8,786 nucleotides of DNA from CCY15215 sp034932145 (GCF_034932145.1 NZ_JAYGHV010000187.1:1-8786), one strand, 5' to 3'; positions 1-6,784 are shown, counted from the first letter of the stretch. Numbers and translations: made by a program. Notes: a model not told the origin generated them from the letters alone.

Positions 1-1162
1 GAATTACAGTATTAACTTTGAGCAATTTATCGCCTAAATTGTACATTGTACAACAAATACCGCAGGCTTCTGTGTCAGATTTATCAGACAAAGGTTTTAA
101 TTTCTCTATATCGTCACGGTGACAAACTTTGCAAGGTGGATTAAAACTTTGATTTCGCTCCAACAGTTTTTCCCAGATATTATAAAATTTCTGTTGTTTC
201 TGCTTTGCTAACCGTTGAGGAACTTTTTGCCAAACATCAGATAAACGACTGTCTTGTATCTCTTCAGTGTTAAAAGCGATCGCATCAAGTGCCAGAAAGA
301 CTTTACCTTGAAACTGTTCAAAGAGCCATTCATTGAACATATTTTGAATATCTTTAACCTTATCTACAACAGTCTTTTCACCAGAAGCAAGAATATAAAT
401 ATTTCCTCCACCTGCATAAATAACACTGGTGCGAGGAAGTTCGAGTTTTTCAAGAAGTTGTTGAACAATTTCCTCTGTAACCAATTCTAAATAAAAACTT
501 CTTGCGCGTAAAGATTTCAGCGCACCATCGGAAGAAATGGTATAGATAAAGTTCTGAATACCTGACAAGTCACCAGCCACTAAATTAAGTTCTTTAGCTT
601 CTGAATTGTTTGCTAATGCAGCCGCTAATGCAGCCGTGGAACGAATGCGATCGCAAAACGCAATATCCTCTTCCCCAAAGCTGATAAATGACCCATATTT
701 TTCGACAATGAGGCTAAGTAAAGATAAATTTTCCCAGTCTTTCCCCTCTAGCTTTATTTCTGCTTTCAGTTGATTTTTATATTCTTCGATATTGGAAGGC
801 TTTTGGGTGTTGGGATAAGGAACAGGAGGACAAAATTCAGACTTTTCTGAATTATCAGACTTTTCTGAATTAACTTTGTCGATTTCCCAGTAATGTTTTA
901 CTTCATCAGTTTGTTGTTTTGTATTAGTTTGAGATTTTTCCCGATCTGCTTCTCTTGTAATATTTACTCGATCAAAAAGGAGTCGCAAAGGTTTGATTTT
1001 TGCATCTTGCTGAAAAGTTAGTAATCTTTTGGACTCTTCGATAACAGCTTTAATTTGTTGATCGGAGTTGTCAGAATTATACTTTTCTTGAAGCAGTATT
1101 GTTACCGCTTCTCGCATTATTTCCAGTGCTGCTTGGTGTGCTAATGAATGATTTTGAACCAT
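1..1162 (-). CDS. cas10: Cas10 (Csm1-like) large subunit of a type III CRISPR complex, N-terminal part only
   Basis: The reading frame is open for 387 codons from ATG at 1162 to the window edge, so the C-terminal part, including the cyclase GGDD motif, lies outside. Motifs seen: GDLSGIQNFIY (residues 197-207) followed by a KSLRARSFYLEL segment (about 216-227), the Csm1-type first Palm signature; YAGGGNIYIL (about 249-258); and a zinc ribbon with CxxC at 344/347 and CxxC at 367/370. Cas10 of this family scaffolds the crRNA-guided complex and makes cyclic oligoadenylate when target RNA binds. The N-terminal ~65 residues, where an HD nuclease normally sits, contain no HD pair and look shrunken. 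Residues about 68-125 are a polar linker containing a duplicated SEKSDN-like unit. The start is supported by a strong Shine-Dalgarno sequence. It is the last visible gene of the leftward operon, 11 bp after the CARF-HEPN gene. Family call is firm; subtype (III-A or III-D) cannot be decided here. Confidence 0.92.
   Translation of the reverse strand, partial: MVQNHSLAHQAALEIMREAVTILLQEKYNSDNSDQQIKAVIEESKRLLTFQQDAKIKPLRLLFDRVNITREADREKSQTNTKQQTDEVKHYWEIDKVNSEKSDNSEKSEFCPPVPYPNTQKPSNIEEYKNQLKAEIKLEGKDWENLSLLSLIVEKYGSFISFGEEDIAFCDRIRSTAALAAALANNSEAKELNLVAGDLSGIQNFIYTISSDGALKSLRARSFYLELVTEEIVQQLLEKLELPRTSVIYAGGGNIYILASGEKTVVDKVKDIQNMFNEWLFEQFQGKVFLALDAIAFNTEEIQDSRLSDVWQKVPQRLAKQKQQKFYNIWEKLLERNQSFNPPCKVCHRDDIEKLKPLSDKSDTEACGICCTMYNLGDKLLKVNTVI
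837..872. repeat. 18-bp perfect tandem duplication within cas10
   Basis: TCAGACTTTTCTGAATTA occurs twice head to tail (837-854 and 855-872). It is in frame and encodes a repeated Ser-Glu-Lys-Ser-Asp/Glu unit at about residues 98-109, in the low-complexity linker between the remnant N-terminal domain and the first Palm domain. Being a multiple of three, it does not disturb the frame. Confidence 0.9.
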
Positions 1163-1168
1163 GATTTT

Positions 1169-1175
1169 ACCTCCT
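1169..1175 (-). promoter_or_regulatory. Shine-Dalgarno sequence of cas10 overlapping the upstream stop codon
   Basis: On the minus strand the stop TAG of the CARF-HEPN gene (1176-1174) runs straight into AGGAGGT, six bases before the cas10 ATG at 1162. The overlap of stop codon and near-consensus ribosome site suggests translational coupling, and it fixes the cas10 start. Confidence 0.8.
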
Positions 1176-2427
1176 ATACTAATCGTCCAGTTTTAAAGAT
1201 TTCTTTGAGTTCTTTGATGTAATCATCTGTTTTGTTGATTGCTTGAGTGTAACTTGTTCTTTGTTTGTCAAAAGACGCATGAGCGATCGCATTCCGAATA
1301 GAGTCAATTTTTTTGCAATATAGTTGAGATAAAGATGAGTTACGGTTTTCATATAGTAAATCTTTCATTTTATCCCGATTATTTTTATCCTTAAAATCTT
1401 CATCATGAATTTCACAAAGATAAGTAATAATTGCTTCAGCTAGAGTTATATACCCAGTAGCATAACGTTTTTTCTCAAAATACCATTCTGCTAACTCTAG
1501 CTGAAAATCACATTCTCTTGCTCCAGAATGATGTTTTTCAGCAAATTTTTTTACAAACCGATCTAGAATACCCTGTAAATATTTGAATGGACTGGGTTGT
1601 TCTTGTTTCAACTTTGCTTTTAAATCTTTTGCACGTTCTTGTATCGTTGGAACATAATTAATATTGATTGCATCAGAAAGATTCCGAATATCTTTAGCTA
1701 TCTCACCTTGTCCTTGTTGTTCGAGAAGGTTAGCAATTAAATATCCATTGCCAAATTCTTTTAGGCTATATGCTCCTTTAATCCATTGCGTCAAATCAAA
1801 TAAAGATTGTAAATTGACAATTGGAGCATACTTTAATTCTCCAGCAGCCTCTACCATTCCATAATAAATGCCTTTTATTTTGATATCTCTATCTGAGACT
1901 AAATCATTGAGAAATGTTAGAATCAAAAAAAGGAAAAGAGATAGCGATCGGAAGGAATGAGTAATATCAATGTAAAGTTCATCACCATTCTTCAAATAAT
2001 CAATAATTTGGATAGTTCTATCTAAGTTTTCTTGTAGTTCTTGCTCTGTAATTCCGTACTTCATCAGAATACATTTTGAGCGATCGCCAAGAATTTTTTC
2101 CAAAGGTTTTAAATCTAAAGTATCAAGAGAACTTGTGTAGTTTAAATTACTTATTTTTTCATCCAATTCATAATAATATTGATCGTCTAATTTAATTTCT
2201 TTTTCAGTACAAAATGAATTATAGACTTCTTCCCACATTGATTTAACTGTTCCAAGAAAAATGATTCCATCTAGCTTCAAATGCTCATTGAGGACAGATG
2301 CAATAAAACTGCGTGGGGAATATTTGATTCCGTCTATCTCATAGGTTGCTTTTCTGTATTCCCGTTCTACTAAGTTGTTTTTACCTGCAAGACCAACTCC
2401 TAGAGATGTAATTAAAATTTTAGCCAT
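1174..2427 (-). CDS. CARF-HEPN cOA-activated ribonuclease (TIGR02221/Csx2-type, Csx1/Csm6-like)
   Basis: The 417-residue protein has an N-terminal CARF sensor and a C-terminal HEPN ribonuclease domain. The CARF part starts MAKILITSLGVG and includes GIIFLGT (54-60) and the ligand-pocket motif YIDITHSFRSL (152-162, D154/T156/H157/R160). A helical region follows, and the HEPN motif RNAIAH (R378 to H383, R-x4-H) lies 35 residues from the end. Such proteins dimerise, bind cyclic oligoadenylate made by Cas10 and degrade RNA non-specifically, giving abortive or dormancy-type defence. The start has GAGGA at 2436-2440 with 8-base spacing. It lies 44 bp after the P-loop gene and 11 bp before cas10, so it is probably cotranscribed. 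The gene is visibly AT-richer than csx3 and the genes to the right. The family is clear; the ligand is inferred, with cA4 favoured because of the Csx3 neighbour. Confidence 0.92.
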   Translation of the reverse strand: MAKILITSLGVGLAGKNNLVEREYRKATYEIDGIKYSPRSFIASVLNEHLKLDGIIFLGTVKSMWEEVYNSFCTEKEIKLDDQYYYELDEKISNLNYTSSLDTLDLKPLEKILGDRSKCILMKYGITEQELQENLDRTIQIIDYLKNGDELYIDITHSFRSLSLFLFLILTFLNDLVSDRDIKIKGIYYGMVEAAGELKYAPIVNLQSLFDLTQWIKGAYSLKEFGNGYLIANLLEQQGQGEIAKDIRNLSDAININYVPTIQERAKDLKAKLKQEQPSPFKYLQGILDRFVKKFAEKHHSGARECDFQLELAEWYFEKKRYATGYITLAEAIITYLCEIHDEDFKDKNNRDKMKDLLYENRNSSLSQLYCKKIDSIRNAIAHASFDKQRTSYTQAINKTDDYIKELKEIFKTGRLV

Positions 2428-2471
2428 TTTTACGATCCTCGTTATGATAAATTGATTGGGATAATGAATAG

Positions 2472-3068
2472 TTAGTTTTCAGAACAAAGATGAACTAAAA
2501 GTTCACCTAGAGCAACGATCGCAGGTCTTTGAGAAACATCCACGCCCCGCTCTAAATAATGGACGCTACCCCTTAAAATCGGTCTTTCTGCGTCAATCCG
2601 ATCGCATTTCCCCTCATAATCGCTGTGCAGTAGTGCAACAATCTGTAAATTCAGATCCTCGCAAAAATCCTTCCAATCACCCAATTGACTGATATCACTG
2701 AAAAGAACGATCGCATGAGTTGCCGAAGCGACGATCCGCCGATTTTTGTCATCAATTTTTCCTCCGATATCAATAATGTTGAGTGGGTGAGATAGTTTTT
2801 GTACTTGTTTTGCTTTTTCGATCGCAAACTCAAGTGTAAACTTCGCTTTATAGTCCTCTTTTAATTGCCGTGCCAGTTCCGGATCGGCACGCACGGCCTC
2901 GGAGTACCAAGCTCCTTCGCCATCAGGACAGGCTGTGAGGACGAGGGGATAGGGGGTTTCCTTTTCGCGATGTAACTCCATGAGAGACTGCTTTAAACCC
3001 TCTCTCAGACAAGATTTACCCGTGTGAGGAGAACCGCAAAGAACGACTTTAATAGGATATTGTACCAT
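2472..3068 (-). CDS. P-loop NTPase of the Csx3-associated type (free-standing)
   Basis: This 198-residue protein has a Walker A motif GSPHTGKS (12-19), a conserved-looking TACPDGEGAW block (45-54), a hydrophobic strand ending NIIDIGG (97-103) that fits Walker B, then HAIVLFSD (118-125) and a C-terminal VALGELLVHL helix. From memory, this arrangement matches the ATPase domain found fused C-terminally to Csx3 in many cyanobacteria. Here it is a separate gene starting 7 bp after the csx3 stop, with its ribosome site overlapping that stop (TGAGG, 3078-3074). Its role is not settled; the likely inference is ATP-dependent modulation of Csx3 ring-nuclease activity or of another part of the cOA response. 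It has no transmembrane segment or signal peptide and should be cytosolic. Family placement is good; biochemical role is inference. Confidence 0.87.
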   Translation of the reverse strand: MVQYPIKVVLCGSPHTGKSCLREGLKQSLMELHREKETPYPLVLTACPDGEGAWYSEAVRADPELARQLKEDYKAKFTLEFAIEKAKQVQKLSHPLNIIDIGGKIDDKNRRIVASATHAIVLFSDISQLGDWKDFCEDLNLQIVALLHSDYEGKCDRIDAERPILRGSVHYLERGVDVSQRPAIVALGELLVHLCSEN

Positions 3069-3075
3069 ATAAACC

Positions 3076-3384
3076 TCAATCGACTAAATCGCCTAATTTA
3101 TAATCTGGATTATGAGTGATGCAGACCACATATTTCCCCCCGAGTTTGGGATCGAAAACCGCGATCGCCCCATACAAATGACCAACTTTGTGAGCGATAA
3201 CAAAAGCAACAGGGAGGGAACCGGGTCCATTGACTTTGAGCAAGGTGCCTCCCACTAAAGTCCCTGATTGCACCAACTCATCAAGTCGAGTTGAGGCATC
3301 TTGGACAATGCGATCGTTTTGGGCAGGATCGCCAAACCCAATCTTTAAGATATTACCCTCTAAATCAATTCTGTAAGTTGTCAT
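3076..3384 (-). CDS. csx3: Csx3/Crn3 cyclic-oligoadenylate ring nuclease
   Basis: A 102-residue protein, the usual size of stand-alone Csx3. Recognisable signatures are NGPGSLPVAFVIAHKVGH (52-69), GAIAVFDPKLGGKYVV (72-87) and the C-terminal HNPDYKLGDLVD. H69 and D78 have the spacing of the His and Asp reported as important in archaeal Csx3, but that alignment is by eye. Csx3 is a metal-dependent ring nuclease that degrades cyclic tetra-adenylate, switching off cOA-activated effectors. It is the first gene of the leftward operon with cas10, the CARF-HEPN nuclease and the P-loop NTPase. The start at 3384 has only a weak upstream GAGA. A possible minus-strand -35, TTGACT (3441-3436), lies about 50 bp upstream, but I see no convincing -10 at the right distance. 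Confidence 0.93.
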   Translation of the reverse strand: MTTYRIDLEGNILKIGFGDPAQNDRIVQDASTRLDELVQSGTLVGGTLLKVNGPGSLPVAFVIAHKVGHLYGAIAVFDPKLGGKYVVCITHNPDYKLGDLVD

Positions 3385-3494
3385 TTCGATCTCTGTAAAT
3401 GTAGTCTAATTGTAAATGTGGGTGGAAGAAAAGTCAGTCAATTTCAACATATTTAAGACTGTGCCTCTCCAGATTTGGGGTTTGGGGTGAAACG

Positions 3495-3523
3495 TTGTTT
3501 GATTGCGTTACGTTCTATACTAT
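3495..3523 (+). promoter_or_regulatory. Candidate promoter of the WYL-regulator/HD/cas6 operon
   Basis: TTGTTT (3495-3500) is separated by 17 bases from TACTAT (3518-3523), or by 15 from TATACT (3516-3521). It lies 58-107 bp upstream of the regulator start and directly before an 18-bp palindrome. Hexamer match is fair, not strong. Confidence 0.4.
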
Positions 3524-3532
3524 ATCTCATGC

Positions 3533-3550
3533 TGGAAGTGGCCGCTTCCA
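3533..3550. promoter_or_regulatory. Candidate operator palindrome upstream of the WYL regulator gene
   Basis: TGGAAGTGGCCGCTTCCA is an 18-bp palindrome with a single mismatched pair (T3539/G3544). It sits about 10 bp downstream of the candidate -10 and 51 bp before the regulator start. This is where an autoregulatory repressor would bind; a dimeric WYL-type regulator encoded immediately downstream is the obvious candidate. It could also act as an RNA hairpin in the 5' leader. Confidence 0.45.
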
Positions 3551-3601
3551 AACAGACCTTCCCTTAGAGTAAGATAGGAGATGAATCGGAAGGTTAAAAC
3601 G

Positions 3602-4960
3602 ATGAATTCATTTCCCTTATTTGAGGATCTTCCCGAAGTTGAACTACTACAATGGTTGGCACGAGGTTCTTTAAAGCAAAACTTACTTAAAGGAATACGC
3701 TTATGGTCTTGGTTAAGATCGCTCTATGGGGATGAGGCGATTCGAGTCGATCTTGCCGATCGCTTTACTTATCGCGATTGGCGAGACGCATTTTTCAGCG
3801 TTGGACATCCTAAAAGTGATATTCTTCCGAGTTTGCACGATCCAATCTGTCCTTGTGCGCGATCGGCTAAAGATTGGCTGTTTGCAACCGATACAGGGTT
3901 ATTAGAGAGAGAATGGCGACAAGGGATTCAGCAACAAGGTATTTTAACTGAGAAGGAAATCGATCGCTGTTTGCAAACTCGTCTATTTGCGGTCACGCGG
4001 CGATCGCTGGCAGAGGACTTAAAGGCATTAACGGCATTGGGATGGCTCAAACACCAGAAAAACCAGTATTATCGGGTACAAGAATTTCCTCGACGACCGA
4101 TCGCCTATCATTCAAAATTAATTGAGGATGGATTGGATATCTACGAGTTGGGATTTCTCAATCCGAATCTAGAAAACATTGCTCAGAGTCTATCACAGCC
4201 TATTCAAGGGGTGCAGCGATTTTACTTGGATGTAGATTACATTATCGTTCAACATCAAATCAATGTTGAACGGTGGCTGGAACTATTGCGAGATATTTGG
4301 TCGGATTCTCCGGTACAACCCATCGCTTTAGACTATCGCAGTGCAAGATATGGCGCGAAAACCTGCATTGTCTACCCCACCTGCGTTTACTACGTGCAGA
4401 GAGCCATCTATCTCTGTGGTTTAGGTACGACTCCTTCAGGGCAAGGAGATTGGTATAATTATCGTTTGGATAAAATTAAAGAGATTCGTTGCCTCACTTG
4501 GAATAATGTAACTTTACCAATGATTTTACAGCAACGAAAGAGAACTTTACCCCAACCTCACTATATTCGCGATCGCCTCGATCTCGCCTGGGGTTTTGAT
4601 TTTTATTTGCCTGCAACCCTCATGTTACTGCGTTTCGATCGCAGCTTTAGCGATCGCTACATTCAAGGGACATTCCGACACAAAACCTTTACTGCAATCT
4701 CCCATAACAAGGCGATCGAACTAATTGAAACCCATGCAAACTCTACCGATCGGCTGAAATTATTGCAGGTCATCAAAGCAAGATGCCCCGATGATGCTTA
4801 TTACAAGGTTTGCTATCGTCAGGGAGATACAAATGTGGGATTGCGCCTGCGATCGTGGCGACCTCACATTGAAGTCCTCCTCCCTTGGCAATTACGTCAG
4901 AAAACAATTGCAGAAATGCAAGCAGAAGCGCAATTTTATCAGGTCACAGACGATGAATAA
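3602..4960 (+). CDS. WYL-domain transcriptional regulator, TIGR03985-type CRISPR-associated protein
   Basis: The protein has 452 residues from the ATG at 3602, preferred over the ATG at 3581: 3602 has GGAAGG with 8-base spacing, whereas the purine run before 3581 abuts the start codon. The N-terminus (FEDLPEVELLQWLARGSLKQ) matches my memory of the cyanobacterial TIGR03985 CRISPR-associated family. A winged-helix-like segment, RRSLAEDLKALTALGWL, spans about residues 133-149. A WYL domain covers about 241-298, with VQRAIYLCGLG (the WYL core is IYL here) and the downstream YNYRLDKI. A C-terminal extension follows, typical of WYL regulators. WYL domains sense ligands, possibly nucleotides. It heads the rightward operon, overlaps the HD gene by 8 bp, and faces the csx3 operon across a shared control region, so it probably regulates the locus. 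Ligand and target are unknown. Confidence 0.86.
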   Translation: MNSFPLFEDLPEVELLQWLARGSLKQNLLKGIRLWSWLRSLYGDEAIRVDLADRFTYRDWRDAFFSVGHPKSDILPSLHDPICPCARSAKDWLFATDTGLLEREWRQGIQQQGILTEKEIDRCLQTRLFAVTRRSLAEDLKALTALGWLKHQKNQYYRVQEFPRRPIAYHSKLIEDGLDIYELGFLNPNLENIAQSLSQPIQGVQRFYLDVDYIIVQHQINVERWLELLRDIWSDSPVQPIALDYRSARYGAKTCIVYPTCVYYVQRAIYLCGLGTTPSGQGDWYNYRLDKIKEIRCLTWNNVTLPMILQQRKRTLPQPHYIRDRLDLAWGFDFYLPATLMLLRFDRSFSDRYIQGTFRHKTFTAISHNKAIELIETHANSTDRLKLLQVIKARCPDDAYYKVCYRQGDTNVGLRLRSWRPHIEVLLPWQLRQKTIAEMQAEAQFYQVTDDE

Positions 4961-5534
4961 AGTTATCTTAACAGAACGGTTCGATCGGGCTTTGGCTTTT
5001 GCAGTTCATCTCCATCGCCACCACACCCGCAAAGCCGACGGTACGCCCTATATTGCCCATTTACTGGGGGTTACAGCCTTAGTTCTCGAAGACGGAGGAA
5101 GTGAGGTAGAAGCGATCGCGGCACTGCTTCACGATGCTGTAGAAGACCAAGGGGGAGAAGCTACCCGCAAGGCGATTTTAGAGCAATTTGGGGAGGAGGT
5201 GACGGCGATTGTGGATGGTTGCACCGAATCGATGCAAACCCCTAAACCCCCTTGGCGCGATCGCAAGCAACAATATTTGCAAAATCTGCGTGATGCTAAT
5301 GCTTCTGTGGTGCGGGTTTCCCTCGCCGATAAACTCCACAATGGGCGATCGCTGCTCTTTCAACTGCAAAGACAAGGAGCGACGGTTTGGCGGCATTTTC
5401 ACCAACCTCCCGAGGATACTCTCTGGTTTTATCGGGAATTATTGGCGCTTTATTCTCAGCACAGTCAGAGTCCACAGGTTGAAGAATTTGCGGGAGTTGT
5501 TGATGCGATCGCCCAATTTCCTCCAACCTCTTAA
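4953..5534 (+). CDS. Small HD-domain phosphohydrolase, SpoT/MESH1-like (putative alarmone hydrolase)
   Basis: The 193-residue single-domain protein starts at ATG 4953, overlapping the regulator stop by 8 bp, with AGG nine bases before the start. Motifs in order: TRKADGTPYIAHLLGV (25-40), LLHDAVED (58-65) and SLADKLHNGRSL (123-134). The metal-ligand pattern H36, H60-D61, D126 and the catalytic-type E64-D65 pair match, in order and spacing, the small alarmone hydrolases (MESH1) and the SpoT hydrolase domain, which remove the 3' pyrophosphate of ppGpp. There is no synthetase, TGS or ACT domain. Residue position 36-61-126 spacing nearly equals that of MESH1. Sandwiched between a WYL regulator and cas6, it may act on an alarmone or related nucleotide during the CRISPR response, but the substrate is inferred only. 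It could be a broader metal-dependent nucleotide phosphohydrolase. Confidence 0.85.
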   Translation: MNKVILTERFDRALAFAVHLHRHHTRKADGTPYIAHLLGVTALVLEDGGSEVEAIAALLHDAVEDQGGEATRKAILEQFGEEVTAIVDGCTESMQTPKPPWRDRKQQYLQNLRDANASVVRVSLADKLHNGRSLLFQLQRQGATVWRHFHQPPEDTLWFYRELLALYSQHSQSPQVEEFAGVVDAIAQFPPTS

Positions 5535-5590
5535 ATGAGCATTCCATCTGATAATATAACTCAACTTGCTAGTTATTGATTCGATCCCCC

Positions 5591-5613
5591 CCAGCCCCCC
5601 TTGATAAGGGGGG
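5591..5613. repeat. C/G-rich palindromic repeat before cas6 (hairpin over the ribosome site)
   Basis: CCCCCCTTGATAAGGGGGG (5595-5613) is a perfect 8-bp stem with a GAT loop, preceded by CCAG and another C run. This motif is a dispersed repeat family common in cyanobacterial genomes (from general knowledge). Its 3' arm supplies the only purine-rich ribosome-binding stretch before cas6 (GGGAG, 5611-5615, 11 bases from the ATG), so the folded hairpin could limit Cas6 translation. Confidence 0.8.
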
Positions 5614-5626
5614 AGAATCCGAAATA

Positions 5627-6784
5627 ATGACGATTTATAGTTTAAGTTTGACCTTATCCCCCGCACCTCACTTGAACAACCCGATCGCCTTAGCGGATTG
5701 GTTGCCAGAAATCTCGGTGCGTCCGGCCTTAATTCCCGCGATCGCCCACCGAGGTCTAGTTAAGGTGATATTAGCATTGCCTCACTGGTCGGACTATCCC
5801 GAACTTTTGCGATCGCTCACCGTGTCAATGGCTGAGGATTCTGCCGTACACTGGCAAGGAGAGAGCTATAATGTTGTCGGAATTGAAAGCGATCGCGACG
5901 ATCTTCGGACTCTATCTCTCACTATTCATGCAGAGAAGTCTTTTCCCAAACAGAAGGATATCGCCCGCGCTTGTCATGCGATCGTCTTGAGTTGGTTCAA
6001 ATCTGCCGATCCCGCTCTGTCGGAAGCCTTGCACACTGCCAGTTCTGTGCCTCTGCGCTTAAATTATCGCTTGGTGGAGGGAAAAATACTGCACCTTTAT
6101 CTCTCTTTATTGCAAGGTGATTTATTTACCTCTTTACTCTGGGGGCTGCACGGTCACTTAGAGCAAAAACTAACAATTGTAAATATCACTTGTCGTCTCG
6201 CCTCGCCAGTTAATATCCTGGGGGGAATAACTTGGGAAACCTTGGCCGCAACGGAATCTCAGTCGGCGATCGCCTTAAATTTTCACAGTGCCACCAGTTT
6301 TATGCAAAATGGCGACGTACAGCCGTTCTTATTACCCGATTTGGTCTTTGGCAGTTTATTGCGCCGTTGGAATGCTTTTGCACCGGAAACTCTGCATTTT
6401 GACCCGATCGCCGCTTGGTCGGGACGGGTGGCTGCTTACGACCTGAAAACTACGGCGACTTATCTCAATCGGGCGTTTCAAATTGGGTCCGTGGGATGGG
6501 TGCGCTATGAGTTTAAAGAGCCAGAATTGGCGGCGATCGCTTCTATTCTCGCTGCTTTTGCTCCTTTTTCCGGCATCGGGCGCAAAACGATGCTGGGAAT
6601 GGGTCATGTTTCCCTGCGATCGGGCGATCGCGGTTCGAGGCGTTATAAAATTCAACATTGGCGATCGCTGAGGAGGATTTGGGTATTGAGGAGGCAGTTT
6701 TCTGGATGGATGCTTTCAAAAAATGCAGGAAATCCAGCGATCGGTGGGGTGGGAGAATGGCTGAAACCCTCATTCTTTCGTTGA
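5627..6784 (+). CDS. cas6: Cas6 pre-crRNA endoribonuclease with N-terminal extension
   Basis: The frame encodes 385 residues from ATG at 5627. Residues about 94-330 look like a complete compact Cas6: an opening strand LRTLSLTIH, a helix with H117 (ARACHAIVLSWF) that could be the catalytic histidine, DPALSEALH, and the C-terminal glycine-rich loop FSGIGRKTMLGMGHV (314-328). Cas6 cuts precursor crRNA within repeats to supply type III complexes. Residues 1-90 are extra, contain no motif I recognise, and lie before the point where family members usually begin. The last ~55 residues, rich in Arg and Trp, read like untranslated sequence and may follow from loss of the original stop or a frameshift; a one-base shift near 6630 would end the protein soon after with VIKFNIGDR. 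It follows the HD gene by 92 bp and is probably in its operon. Confidence 0.86.
   Translation: MTIYSLSLTLSPAPHLNNPIALADWLPEISVRPALIPAIAHRGLVKVILALPHWSDYPELLRSLTVSMAEDSAVHWQGESYNVVGIESDRDDLRTLSLTIHAEKSFPKQKDIARACHAIVLSWFKSADPALSEALHTASSVPLRLNYRLVEGKILHLYLSLLQGDLFTSLLWGLHGHLEQKLTIVNITCRLASPVNILGGITWETLAATESQSAIALNFHSATSFMQNGDVQPFLLPDLVFGSLLRRWNAFAPETLHFDPIAAWSGRVAAYDLKTTATYLNRAFQIGSVGWVRYEFKEPELAAIASILAAFAPFSGIGRKTMLGMGHVSLRSGDRGSRRYKIQHWRSLRRIWVLRRQFSGWMLSKNAGNPAIGGVGEWLKPSFFR

Noticed and set aside
254..490. 78-codon plus-strand frame
   Set aside because: It lies wholly inside cas10 on the other strand, has no recognisable motif, and the cas10 frame shows clear family signatures there.
4791..4952. 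Longer N-terminus for the HD hydrolase
   Set aside because: These 54 residues overlap the end of the WYL regulator gene out of frame, while the family-like start MNKVILTERFDRAL begins at 4953 with an AGG upstream and puts the metal ligands at the usual positions.
4953..5534. HD protein as a trans replacement for the missing Cas10 HD nuclease
   Set aside because: Its motifs fit the SpoT/MESH1 nucleotide-hydrolase subgroup, not Cas3/Cas10-type HD nucleases, so only the positional coincidence supports the idea.
5576..5626. TTG start giving 17 more residues to Cas6
   Set aside because: It would translate the dispersed C/G palindrome; the ATG at 5627 starts a normal beta-strand sequence.
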